A DNA stretch of 64,000 nucleotides from Lachnoanaerobaculum sanguinis (GTDB taxonomy: Bacteria > Bacillota > Clostridia > Lachnospirales > Lachnospiraceae): positions 1-64,000 of the forward strand of contig NZ_BTHK01000002.1 of the NCBI RefSeq assembly GCF_033242365.1. The letters run 5' to 3'. The notes beneath the pieces were generated by a model, which ran no database searches, was not told the origin of the DNA, and saw only the letters and a list, made by a program, of their open reading frames with translations. Shown here one piece after another: positions 54,147-63,364 of the stretch. Positions within the stretch are counted from its first letter, which is position 1. The number at the start of each line of letters is the position of its first letter. The position numbers and the translations under genes are program-made.

Positions 54147-54612
54147 GATTTTGGAAGTTAAGGAATTTACAAAATTACTCTTTATGACAGATATATTTGA
54201 TAAATTTACTGTTGTGGAAGCCAAGTTTCATACATTTGTAAAATATGATATCAACTGTAGGCTTAATAAGCCTTATTTTGACGAAGAAGAAAACAGAGAT
54301 TTTTGCACCTGGGGTGAGATAAGGCCTATTTGCTTTGGAATAATAAAGGGAAAGAGAAGACCTACTTTTTTCAAGCTGATTTTTAAGTTTTCAGAAGAAT
54401 TTAAAAGAGGTTGGATTAAAAGCAATACAACAAAAGATATAGATGGGGATTTGTATTTGAATATAAGATATTCAAATAAAGAAATGAATTTAATATCTTC
54501 ATTTTCACCGAAAACTTTTTTACCTGACAGAAAAATTTCAGATGCATTTGATTTATATGTAAAAAATATGTTTGGAAGAATAAATATTACAGTGGAAGAA
54601 ACGGGAGAATAA
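54133..54612 (+). CDS. Small conserved protein resembling DUF5721
   Basis: A 159-residue protein with no signal peptide or membrane segment. Residues such as EFTKLLFMTDIFDKFTVVEA at the start and WGEIRPICFGIIKGKRRPTF near 60-80 recall a Lachnospiraceae family I know as DUF5721. Function unknown. It starts 14 bases inside the lipoprotein gene and is followed after one base by the sigma-like gene. Genome order in this family often puts it beside sigma- or envelope-related genes, but I cannot support a role from sequence. Confidence 0.75.
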   Translation: MQVFEILEVKEFTKLLFMTDIFDKFTVVEAKFHTFVKYDINCRLNKPYFDEEENRDFCTWGEIRPICFGIIKGKRRPTFFKLIFKFSEEFKRGWIKSNTTKDIDGDLYLNIRYSNKEMNLISSFSPKTFLPDRKISDAFDLYVKNMFGRINITVEETGE

Positions 54613-54613
54613 A

Positions 54614-55132
54614 GTGAAAGATAAGAGCATTCTTGAGATGTATCTGGAGGATATGAAGGAAATAAAACCTCTTGAAGAATCGGAACTTGATACATTAAAA
54701 AAAGCACTCTTAAGTGGGGATAACAGTGCAAAAAACAGGATTATCGAAGGTCATATGATGTATGCTACAGAGCTTATACAACCCTTTGTAGGTTGCGGTC
54801 AGGAAATAACGGATTTGATAAGTGAGAGTCATCTGGCGCTTACAATGGCTGTGGCTGAATATAAATCGGGAGATTTAAAAGCTCAGATAAGAACAGCGGT
54901 GGAAAAAAGGCTCAATGAGATAATTGATGAGGAAACAAAGGTAAAGAATGCTTCAAATATGCTGGCGGAGAGATTGAACGACTTGATGGAAGCATCAAGG
55001 ATTTTGGCACAGGAGTATGGCAGAGAAGCAAGCGTAGAGGAACTTTCAGACAGACTTACGGTTCCGAAAGATGAAGTGGAAGAACTTTTAAAAATAAGTT
55101 TGAACGCAATGGATCCGGAAAAAAATATTTAG
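54614..55132 (+). CDS. Sigma-70-like protein lacking region 4
   Basis: The 172-residue protein shows sigma-70 features: a region 1.2-like start (LEMYLEDMKE, 7-16), a region 2-like helical stretch (about 40-105, with GHMMYATELIQPFVG and LTMAVAEYKSG), and a region 3 helix-turn-helix (about 117-162; RLTVPKDEVEELLKIS). It stops before region 4, which binds the -35 box, so it cannot act as a normal full sigma factor. The start is GTG 54614 with GGGAG 8 bases upstream. It may be a sigma decoy, an anti-sigma-like partner or an extended -10-type factor. Gap to pfp is small. Confidence 0.8.
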   Translation: MKDKSILEMYLEDMKEIKPLEESELDTLKKALLSGDNSAKNRIIEGHMMYATELIQPFVGCGQEITDLISESHLALTMAVAEYKSGDLKAQIRTAVEKRLNEIIDEETKVKNASNMLAERLNDLMEASRILAQEYGREASVEELSDRLTVPKDEVEELLKISLNAMDPEKNI

Positions 55133-55147
55133 AATATGGAGAAGCTT

Positions 55148-56371
55148 ATGGAAGAGAGAAAAAATTTGATTGTAGGTCAGTCTGGAGGGCCTACAGCGGC
55201 TATTAATGCATCTTTGGCGGGGGTGTATTGCGGAGCAAAGCATTTCGGATTTGAAAAGGTGTATGGAATGAGATTCGGAATCGAGGGATTCTTAAATGAA
55301 AAAATAGTAGACCTTGATGAAACACTTAATTCAGAGCTAAATATTGAACTGTTAAAAAGAACACCGAGTTCATATCTGGGTTCTTGCAGATACAAACTGC
55401 CAAAGCCCGAAGCAGGCAATGAAGTTTATCAAAAGGCATTTGAGCTTCTTGAAAAGTACAGTATAGATGTTTTTATCTATATAGGCGGAAACGATTCTAT
55501 GGATACAATACTGAAAATGTCGGAGTATGCAAAAATCATAGGAAGCCCGATAAAGTTTGTCGGAGTTCCGAAGACTATTGATAATGATTTACCTGTTACA
55601 GATCATACACCGGGATACGGAAGTGCGGCAAAGTATATAGCTACATGTATTTCGGAAGTTGTAAGAGACTCAAATGTATATGATTTAAAGAGTGTGACAT
55701 TTGTTGAGATAATGGGAAGAAATGCAGGTTGGCTTACAGCAGCTGCAGCTCTGGCTAAGAACAGTTTCAATGACGGAGCGGATTTCATTCTCTTACCTGA
55801 AATAGGTTTAAATTTAAAAGAATTTATAAATATACTCGGAAACAGACTCAATGAAAAGAACAATATTGTTGTGGCGGTATCCGAGGGTATAAAAGATCAA
55901 AACGGAAATTATATAAGCGAGGATGAGGGAAATGTGGATGCATTCGGACATAAGATGCTCTCAGGAACTGCAGCTTACCTTGCTAAAAAAATAAAAAGTG
56001 AACTTGGCGTAAAAACAAGAGCCGTGGAAATAAATACATTGCAAAGAGCGGCGGCTCATCTTCAAAGTAAAACCGATATAGATGAGGCTTTCAATATCGG
56101 ATTTTTAGGTGTAAAGGCCGGAATTGAAGGTGAAACCGGAGTTATGATGTATTTTGACAGGGTAAATGACGCCCCATATTTGTCTATTGTAAGAAAATGT
56201 GATATAAATTTAGTTGCAAACATAGAAAAAGAAATCCCTAGAGGCTGGATAAGCGAGGATGGATTTGGAGTAAATGAAAAATTCATTGAATATGCGAAAC
56301 CGCTTATTACGGGTGAGCTTTCAAATATTGTTTGCGAAGGAATACAAAGTCATATAATTAGTCTTAAGTAG
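55148..56371 (+). CDS. pfp: 6-phosphofructokinase, probably PPi-dependent
   Basis: Interconverts fructose-6-phosphate and fructose-1,6-bisphosphate. The 407 residues show the phosphate loop GQSGGPTAAINASL at 10-23, GGNDSMD near 116-122 and VPKTIDNDLP near 141-150. The Asp after GGN and the Lys in PKTIDND match the pyrophosphate-using group and differ from the Gly residues of ATP-type enzymes (GGDGS and GTIDND). I prefer ATG 55148 over the earlier in-frame ATG because GGAG lies 6 bases upstream. This implies PPi-linked glycolysis in this anaerobe. The gap to the sigma-like gene is short. Confidence 0.87.
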   Translation: MEERKNLIVGQSGGPTAAINASLAGVYCGAKHFGFEKVYGMRFGIEGFLNEKIVDLDETLNSELNIELLKRTPSSYLGSCRYKLPKPEAGNEVYQKAFELLEKYSIDVFIYIGGNDSMDTILKMSEYAKIIGSPIKFVGVPKTIDNDLPVTDHTPGYGSAAKYIATCISEVVRDSNVYDLKSVTFVEIMGRNAGWLTAAAALAKNSFNDGADFILLPEIGLNLKEFINILGNRLNEKNNIVVAVSEGIKDQNGNYISEDEGNVDAFGHKMLSGTAAYLAKKIKSELGVKTRAVEINTLQRAAAHLQSKTDIDEAFNIGFLGVKAGIEGETGVMMYFDRVNDAPYLSIVRKCDINLVANIEKEIPRGWISEDGFGVNEKFIEYAKPLITGELSNIVCEGIQSHIISLK

Positions 56372-56393
56372 TGGTTTCCGAGGAGGAAAAAAG

Positions 56394-59300
56394 ATGGGCG
56401 TTAGAAGGATTTATGTAGAAAAAAAGCCGGATTTTGCTATCAGAGCAAAGGAACTTTCGGGTGAGCTTAGGAGCTATTTGGGCTTGAAAAACCTTGATGA
56501 TGTCAGGGTTTTGGTCAGATACGATATTGAAAACATATCGGATGAAGACTATAAAAAAAGCTTGGGCACTATATTTTGTGAGCCGCCGCTGGATATCTGC
56601 TTTGAGAGTAAGTTTTCACATCTTGAAAGTGATTTTTACTTTACTGTAGAGTATTTGCCGGGACAGTTTGATCAAAGGGCTGACTCCGCCATACAATGTG
56701 TGAAGCTGCTTGGAAGTGAAGATGATATAAATATCCGCTCCGCAACAACTTATATTTTCTCAGGGCGGTTTAGTGAAGCCGACAAGGAGAGGATAAGAGA
56801 TTACTGTATAAATCCTGTAGACTCAAGGATTGCCGATGAGTCTATACCCGAAACTTTAAAAACAGACTTTGAAATGCCTAAGGATGTAGAGTCTATAGAA
56901 GGCTTTATAACTATGGATGAAAAAGCCTTGAAAGATTGTTATGAGAGTCTTTCTTTGGCTATGACATTTGATGACTTTAAATTTATACAAGATTATTTAA
57001 AAAATGATGAAAACAGGAATCCCTCTGTCACTGAGATAAGAGTATTGGATACATATTGGTCAGACCACTGTAGACATACCACTTTTTCAACTCAGCTAAA
57101 AGACGTAAGCTTTGAGGAGGGATTTTTTGGCGTTCCCGCAAAAGAATCATATGAAAGATATTTAAATGACAGAAAGATCCTTTATAAGGACAAAAAAGAT
57201 AAAAAAATCTGCCTGATGGATATTGCACTTTTGGCTATGAAGAAGCTTAAGGCCGACAATATTCTTACCGATGTAGAGGAAAGTGATGAGATAAACGCCT
57301 GTTCAATCGTTGTACCTATTTTAGTAGACGGTAAAAAAGAGGAGTGGCTTATCAATTTTAAGAATGAAACTCATAACCACCCTACGGAAATAGAGCCTTT
57401 CGGTGGTGCGGCAACCTGCCTTGGAGGTGCTATAAGAGATCCTCTCTCAGGAAGAACTTATGTGTATCAGGCTATGAGAATTACAGGTGCCGCAGATCCT
57501 ACATTGCCAATTGAAAAGACAATGCAGGGCAAACTTCCTCAAAGAAAGATAGTAACAGGAGCCGCACACGGATATTCATCATATGGCAATCAGATAGGAC
57601 TGGCTACCGGCTATGTAAAAGAAATTTATCATCCTGACTACGTCGCAAAGAGAATGGAAATCGGAGCGGTAATGGGAGCCGCAAAGAGAGCAAATGTTAT
57701 CAGAAAAACTTCAGACCCCGGTGATATTATAGTACTTCTGGGAGGCAGAACAGGAAGAGACGGCATAGGAGGTGCTACAGGTTCAAGCAAAGTTCACAAG
57801 ACCGATTCCATAATTACTGCAGGTGCGGAGGTACAAAAGGGTAATGCACCTACCGAGAGAAAGATACAAAGGCTTTTTAAAAGACCTGAGGTGACAATAC
57901 TTATAAAGAAATGTAACGACTTCGGTGCAGGTGGAGTGTCTGTGGCAATAGGAGAACTTGCAGACGGACTTATTATCGATCTTGATAAAGTGCCTAAAAA
58001 ATATGCGGGACTTGACGGCACGGAGCTTGCAATCTCGGAATCACAGGAGAGAATGGCTGTGGTACTCTCACCTGAATCGGTAGAAGAATTTTGCAAATAT
58101 GCAGAGGAAGAAAATCTTGAGACAAGTATTGTAGCAAAGGTTTTGGAAGAAAAAAGACTTCAAATGACATGGAGAGGCAAAACTATAGTCGATTTATCAA
58201 GGGCATTTCTTGATACAAACGGTGCCACCTCCACAACAGATGTTTATGTAAAAGCGCCAAATGAAGCAGAAAATCCTTTTGAATACAACAAAACAGAAAA
58301 AAACATAGAAAAAAGATGGCTGAAAACTGTTTCCGACTTGAATGTGGCTTCACAAAAGGGACTTGTGGAGATGTTTGACTCAAGTATAGGAGGAAAAAGT
58401 GTACTCATGCCATACGGCGGAAAATATCAGCTTTCAGAGACTCAAAGTATGGTAGCCAAGCTGCCGCTTTTGGATGAAGAAAGTGATGCGGTTACCATTA
58501 TGAGCTATGGATTTGATCCGTATCTGTCAAGCTGGAGTCCATACCATGGGGCAATGTATGCTATAGTCAGCTCTTTAAGTAAAATTGTAGCCGCGGGCGG
58601 AGATTATAAAAAGGTACATTTTACTTTCCAAGAATACTTTAGAAGAATGACTGAGAGCTCGACCTGGGGAGAGCCGCTCTCGGCACTTCTTGGAGCTTAT
58701 GAAGCACAGATGAGGCTTGGACTTGCATCCATAGGCGGTAAAGATTCGATGTCGGGTTCATTTAATGATATAAATGTACCTCCTACCTTGGTTTCTTTTG
58801 CAGTGGCGGTAGGTGATAATAAAAATATTATATCTACAGAGCTGAAAAAAGCCGGGAATAAGCTCTACTTCGTAAAATTAAAGAGAGATGAATATGATCT
58901 TCCCGATTTTGAATATTTAAAGAGAATATACAGTGATATTCAAACAGAGATAACAAATAAAAAAATAGTAAGTGCATTTGTTTTGGAGAGAAACGGAATA
59001 GCGGAGGCTGTTTCAAAGATGTGCTTTGGAAATATGTTAGGTGTAAGCCTTAAAGCGGATGAGGAGACTTTATTTGCTCCGGAGTTTGGAGGCTTTTTGC
59101 TGGAATCCGAGTCGGAACTTGATTTTGAAGGAGCAATTTATCTTGGAGAGGTAATTAAAGAGCCGAAGGTCATAGTAAATGCGGAAGAGATTTCACTTGA
59201 TAAGATATTAAAAAACTGGAAAAAACCGCTTGAGAGTGTATTCCCGTCAGTGGAAGAGCCTTTAAATAAAGAGGTACTTGAAGATAAAATATATAGGGCT

Positions 59301-60128
59301 GAAAGCATTTATATTGCAAAAGAAAAAAATGCAAGTCCTAAAGTATTTATTCCTGTTATGCCGGGAACCAACTGCGAGTATGATTCAATAAGAGCATTTA
59401 GAAGAGCCGGTGCAAGTGCGGAGGCATTTGTATTTAGAAACAGTTCACCTTTGGCTATAAAGGAATCTGTAGAGCAATATAAAAATGAAATAAGAAATTC
59501 ACAGATAATAATGTTCCCGGGAGGTTTTTCTGCGGGTGATGAGCCTGACGGTTCTGCAAAGTTTTTTGCTACAGTGTTCAGAAATGAAATTTTGAAAAAA
59601 GAGATAGAAGATTTGCTGGGCAGAGACGGTCTGATACTTGGAATATGCAACGGATTCCAGACACTTATAAAGCTTGGACTTTTGCCTGACGGAAAGATAA
59701 AAGAACAGGAAGAGCTTTCAGCAACTTTGGCTACAAATACTATCGGCAGACATATTTCCAAAATGGCATATCTTAAGACGGTAAGTAATAAATCACCATG
59801 GCTTATGAATGCAAAACTTGGAGATGTGTATGCAAATCCGGTTTCACATGGAGAGGGAAGATTTGTAGCCCCGAAAGAAAAAATTGATGAGTTGTTTAAA
59901 AACGGTCAGGTAGCTACAAGATATGTGGATTTAAACGGAAATCCTACCATGTGCGGTGAGTACAATCCGAACGGTTCTTATGCGGCCATAGAGGGAATTA
60001 CAAGCCCTGACGGAAGGATTTTCGGTAAGATGGCACACTCCGAAAGAAGAGAAAAAGGTGTTGCTATAAATGTTTTTGAAAAACAGGACTTGCAAATCTT
60101 TGAATCTGGTGTAAAATATTTCAGATAA
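56394..60128 (+). CDS. purL: Phosphoribosylformylglycinamidine synthase, large single-chain form
   Basis: Converts formylglycinamide ribotide to the amidine, step 4 of purine synthesis, with ATP and glutamine. The 1244 residues combine an N-terminal linker and two AIRS-type ATP domains (DTYWSDHCRHTTF near 217-229, NHPTEIEPFGGAATCLGG near 326-343) with a C-terminal class I glutaminase carrying Cys in LILGICNGFQTL (near 1082) and a late His-Glu pair. Bacilli use separate PurL, PurQ and PurS; the single long chain is the form of many Clostridia and Proteobacteria. AGGAGG precedes ATG 56394. No other pur genes are beside it. Confidence 0.97.
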   Translation: MGVRRIYVEKKPDFAIRAKELSGELRSYLGLKNLDDVRVLVRYDIENISDEDYKKSLGTIFCEPPLDICFESKFSHLESDFYFTVEYLPGQFDQRADSAIQCVKLLGSEDDINIRSATTYIFSGRFSEADKERIRDYCINPVDSRIADESIPETLKTDFEMPKDVESIEGFITMDEKALKDCYESLSLAMTFDDFKFIQDYLKNDENRNPSVTEIRVLDTYWSDHCRHTTFSTQLKDVSFEEGFFGVPAKESYERYLNDRKILYKDKKDKKICLMDIALLAMKKLKADNILTDVEESDEINACSIVVPILVDGKKEEWLINFKNETHNHPTEIEPFGGAATCLGGAIRDPLSGRTYVYQAMRITGAADPTLPIEKTMQGKLPQRKIVTGAAHGYSSYGNQIGLATGYVKEIYHPDYVAKRMEIGAVMGAAKRANVIRKTSDPGDIIVLLGGRTGRDGIGGATGSSKVHKTDSIITAGAEVQKGNAPTERKIQRLFKRPEVTILIKKCNDFGAGGVSVAIGELADGLIIDLDKVPKKYAGLDGTELAISESQERMAVVLSPESVEEFCKYAEEENLETSIVAKVLEEKRLQMTWRGKTIVDLSRAFLDTNGATSTTDVYVKAPNEAENPFEYNKTEKNIEKRWLKTVSDLNVASQKGLVEMFDSSIGGKSVLMPYGGKYQLSETQSMVAKLPLLDEESDAVTIMSYGFDPYLSSWSPYHGAMYAIVSSLSKIVAAGGDYKKVHFTFQEYFRRMTESSTWGEPLSALLGAYEAQMRLGLASIGGKDSMSGSFNDINVPPTLVSFAVAVGDNKNIISTELKKAGNKLYFVKLKRDEYDLPDFEYLKRIYSDIQTEITNKKIVSAFVLERNGIAEAVSKMCFGNMLGVSLKADEETLFAPEFGGFLLESESELDFEGAIYLGEVIKEPKVIVNAEEISLDKILKNWKKPLESVFPSVEEPLNKEVLEDKIYRAESIYIAKEKNASPKVFIPVMPGTNCEYDSIRAFRRAGASAEAFVFRNSSPLAIKESVEQYKNEIRNSQIIMFPGGFSAGDEPDGSAKFFATVFRNEILKKEIEDLLGRDGLILGICNGFQTLIKLGLLPDGKIKEQEELSATLATNTIGRHISKMAYLKTVSNKSPWLMNAKLGDVYANPVSHGEGRFVAPKEKIDELFKNGQVATRYVDLNGNPTMCGEYNPNGSYAAIEGITSPDGRIFGKMAHSERREKGVAINVFEKQDLQIFESGVKYFR

Positions 60129-60155
60129 ATCAGATAAAAAGGTTTGGAGAAGATA

Positions 60156-61475
60156 ATGATAAAAGTAGTAAAATTTGGAGGCAGCTCACTGGCCAGTGCA
60201 CATCAATTTAAAAAAGTGGGAGATATCATAAAGGCTGATAAATCAAGAAGATTTGTTGTTCCGTCCGCACCGGGAAAAAGAAATTCCAAGGATGAGAAGG
60301 TAACAGACCTTTTATATGAGACATATGATGCGGCCGTAGAAGGCGGTTCATATAAGAAAAAGTTTGAAAAGATCAAAGCAAGATACGAGGAAATTATAGA
60401 CGGACTTTCACTTGATTTAAATCTTGATCATGAGTTCGCAAAAATAGAAGAACAGTTTTTAAATAAAGCCGGAAGAGAGTACGCCGCTTCAAGAGGTGAG
60501 TATTTAAACGGTATTATAATGGCAAAATATCTTGGGGTTGAGTTTATAGATCCTGCAGAGATGATTTTCTTCTTTGAAGACGGTACATTTGATGCCGAGG
60601 CTACAAACAAGGAAGTTTCAGAGAGACTTGAGAAAGTTCAAAGAGCGGTAATTCCTGGATTTTACGGTAGCGATCATTCGGGAAAAATCAGAACATTTTC
60701 AAGAGGCGGTTCAGATATAACAGGTTCTATAATTGCAAGAGGTATAAAGGCCGATTTGTATGAAAACTGGACAGATGTATCAGGCTTTTTGGTGGCAGAT
60801 CCAAGAATTATATCAAATCCTGAGACAATAGAGTCGATAACATATAAGGAGCTTAGAGAGCTTGCATATATGGGTGCTTCAGTACTTCATGAGGATGCAA
60901 TCTTCCCTGTAAGAAAAGAGGGTATTCCTATTAATATCAGAAATACCAACAAGCCGGAAGATAAGGGTACAATGATAGTAGAGAGTACTTGCAAGAGTTC
61001 AAAGTTTACTATCACAGGTATTGCAGGTAAGAAGGGATTTTGTGCAATAAATGTCGATAAGGCAATGATGAACTCTGAGGTAGGTTTCTGCGCAAGAGTA
61101 TTGGATGTTTTTGCACAGAACAATATCTCTATAGAGCATATGCCTTCAGGTATTGACACTATGACCGTACTTGTACATCAGTCCGAGTTTGAAGAGCATG
61201 AGCAGCAGATAGTTTCAGGTATACACAGAGCCGTAGGCCCTGATACTGTAGAGATGGAGTCGGGACTTGCACTTATAGCTGTGGTTGGCAGAGGAATGAA
61301 GGCAAACAGAGGTACTGCAGGAAGAATATTTGCGGCACTTGCACATGCCAGAGTCAATGTAAAGATGATAGATCAGGGTTCATCAGAGCTTAATATCATT
61401 GTAGGCGTTAAGGAAAATGACTTTGAAACAACTATAAAGGCTATATATGATATGTTTGTAAAATCGGTATCTTAA
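60156..61475 (+). CDS. Aspartate kinase
   Basis: Phosphorylates aspartate, the first step to lysine, threonine and methionine. The 439 residues start with VVKFGGSSLAS (3-13), the kinase core, and carry two C-terminal ACT domains (about 300-365 and 375-439; ITGIAGKKGFCAINVDKAMM and LIAVVGRGMKANRGTAGRIF) that bind feedback inhibitors. I choose ATG 60156, six bases after GGAGA, rather than an upstream TTG. Which isozyme (lysine, threonine or methionine controlled) cannot be told, so I give no symbol. It fits with the methionine operon at the start of the window. Confidence 0.95.
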   Translation: MIKVVKFGGSSLASAHQFKKVGDIIKADKSRRFVVPSAPGKRNSKDEKVTDLLYETYDAAVEGGSYKKKFEKIKARYEEIIDGLSLDLNLDHEFAKIEEQFLNKAGREYAASRGEYLNGIIMAKYLGVEFIDPAEMIFFFEDGTFDAEATNKEVSERLEKVQRAVIPGFYGSDHSGKIRTFSRGGSDITGSIIARGIKADLYENWTDVSGFLVADPRIISNPETIESITYKELRELAYMGASVLHEDAIFPVRKEGIPINIRNTNKPEDKGTMIVESTCKSSKFTITGIAGKKGFCAINVDKAMMNSEVGFCARVLDVFAQNNISIEHMPSGIDTMTVLVHQSEFEEHEQQIVSGIHRAVGPDTVEMESGLALIAVVGRGMKANRGTAGRIFAALAHARVNVKMIDQGSSELNIIVGVKENDFETTIKAIYDMFVKSVS

Positions 61476-61476
61476 A

Positions 61477-62718
61477 ATGGCAAAGGTAATAATAATAGGC
61501 GGAGGTGCGGCAGGAATGATAGCAGCATACTCCGCTGCTTTAACATCAAAGCAGGTAATACTGCTGGAGAAAAATGAAAAACTCGGTAAAAAGATATTTA
61601 TTACAGGCAAGGGCAGATGTAATCTTACAAATGCCTCAGACATGAATACGGTGATGGAAAATGTTGTAAGTAATAAAAGATTTTTATTCAGTGCATTTAA
61701 AAACTTCACAAATGAAGATATTATGAATCTTGTGGAGAACAACGGTACAAAGCTTAAGATTGAAAGAGGAAACAGAGTATTTCCGGTAAGCGACCATTCC
61801 TCGGATATAATAAAGTCACTTGAAAATGCAATAAGAGATCTGCATGTGGATATAAGACTTAACACCAAGGTGGATGAGCTTATAATAGAAAATGACAGAT
61901 GTATAGGTGTGGTAATCGGAAAAAATAAAATTATGGCGGATGCCGTAATAGTTGCTACAGGCGGAATGTCATATCAGGCTACAGGTTCCGACGGTGACGG
62001 CTACAGATTTGCCAAAGAGGCAGGCTTAAGTGTAAGTAAGCTCTATCCTTCTTTAGTACCTTTTAACATAGAGGGCGAGAGAATAAAGGCATTACAGGGG
62101 CTTTCTTTAAAGAATATCCATGCTTATATCTACAATGACAAAAAGCTTGTATATGATGAATTCGGTGAAATGCTTTTCACACATTTCGGAGTGAGCGGAC
62201 CTGTAATAATATCCGCATCTGCAGTTATCGGAAACAAAAATATAAAAGGCTACAGACTAAGCATTGATTTAAAGCCGGCTCTGGATGATGAAAAGCTTGA
62301 TGAAAGAATTCTACGAGATTTTGCGGAGCAAAAAAATAAAAGTTTGAAAAACTCTTTAAATAAGCTCTTTCCTGCAAAGCTGATAGATGAGGTTATATAT
62401 CAAAGTAAGCTCGATCCCGATAAAAAGGTGAACCTACTTACAAAAGAGGAAAGACACAGTCTTGTTCATGCTACAAAAAATCTTGAATATGTGATAAGCT
62501 CTACAAGAGGCTTTAATGAAGCTATAATAACAAAGGGTGGAGTTGAAGTTTCACAAATAAATCCGAAGACTATGGAATCAAAGAAAATAAAGGGTTTGTT
62601 CTTTGCAGGTGAGGTGCTTGATTTGGATGCATTCACAGGCGGTTATAATCTACAGATAGCATGGTCAACAGGATATGCGGCAGGAGAAGGAGCGGGAAAT
62701 GAACAGTATAGCGATTGA
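61477..62718 (+). CDS. FAD-dependent oxidoreductase, HI0933/BaiN-like
   Basis: A 413-residue flavoprotein with an N-terminal dinucleotide motif VIIIGGGAAGMIAAYSAAL (4-22), LLEKNEKLGKKIFITGKGRC (about 28-47), a mid-domain LSLKNIHAY region and a C-terminal FAD motif GLFFAGEVLDLDAFTGGYNL near 370-389. Members such as BaiN act on steroid or unsaturated substrates, but most are uncharacterised. The start is 1 base after the kinase stop. It overlaps the start region of cmk by 20 bases. Confidence 0.93.
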   Translation: MAKVIIIGGGAAGMIAAYSAALTSKQVILLEKNEKLGKKIFITGKGRCNLTNASDMNTVMENVVSNKRFLFSAFKNFTNEDIMNLVENNGTKLKIERGNRVFPVSDHSSDIIKSLENAIRDLHVDIRLNTKVDELIIENDRCIGVVIGKNKIMADAVIVATGGMSYQATGSDGDGYRFAKEAGLSVSKLYPSLVPFNIEGERIKALQGLSLKNIHAYIYNDKKLVYDEFGEMLFTHFGVSGPVIISASAVIGNKNIKGYRLSIDLKPALDDEKLDERILRDFAEQKNKSLKNSLNKLFPAKLIDEVIYQSKLDPDKKVNLLTKEERHSLVHATKNLEYVISSTRGFNEAIITKGGVEVSQINPKTMESKKIKGLFFAGEVLDLDAFTGGYNLQIAWSTGYAAGEGAGNEQYSD

Positions 62719-63364
62719 CGGACCTGCGGGAGCGGGTAAATCGAGTATAGCAAAGGCTTTAAGTAAAAGACTCGGATATATTTATATAGACACAGGTGCA
62801 ATGTACAGAGCTGTGGCACTTTTCTTTTTGGAGAATAATGTGGCGGACGGTACGGACAGCAGAATCGAATCTTTGTTGGACAAGCTTGAGATAAGCATAA
62901 AGTACGAAGACGGTGCACAGAAAGTTATCCTAAACGGAGAAGATGTAACAGGTAAGTTAAGACTTGAAGAGATAGGAAAACTGGCAAGTAAATTCAGTGC
63001 AATAGGCAGTGTGAGAGAAAAGCTGGTGGCACTTCAAAGAAAACTTGCACAAAAAGAAAATGTGGTGATGGACGGCAGAGATATAGGTACTGTAGTACTT
63101 CCTAATGCCGATTTAAAGATTTATTTAAGTGCAAGTTCAAAAGTCAGAGCTAAAAGAAGATATCTGGAACTTTTAGAAAAGGGACAGACGGATTTGGACA
63201 TAAATGATATAGAGGATGAGATAATAAAAAGGGATGAAGCCGATATGAACAGAGAGATTTCACCTTTAAAGCAGGCTGATGATGCCTATTATCTGGATTC
63301 ATCCGATATGACACTTGAAGAGGTGGTATCAAAGATACTGTCGATGGTAAAAGAGGAAAGATGA
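62699..63364 (+). CDS. cmk: Cytidylate kinase
   Basis: Phosphorylates CMP and dCMP. The 221 residues show the P-loop SIAIDGPAGAGKSSIAKA near 3-20, the GAMYRA site near 35-40 and VVMDGRDIGTVVLPNA near 122-137. I choose ATG 62699 because AGGAG lies 6 bases upstream; an earlier start in the same frame adds 8 residues. It overlaps the flavoprotein gene by 20 bases and the ispH start by 4 bases. The cmk-ispH pairing is common in Clostridia, where ribosomal protein S1 often follows. Confidence 0.96.
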   Translation: MNSIAIDGPAGAGKSSIAKALSKRLGYIYIDTGAMYRAVALFFLENNVADGTDSRIESLLDKLEISIKYEDGAQKVILNGEDVTGKLRLEEIGKLASKFSAIGSVREKLVALQRKLAQKENVVMDGRDIGTVVLPNADLKIYLSASSKVRAKRRYLELLEKGQTDLDINDIEDEIIKRDEADMNREISPLKQADDAYYLDSSDMTLEEVVSKILSMVKEER

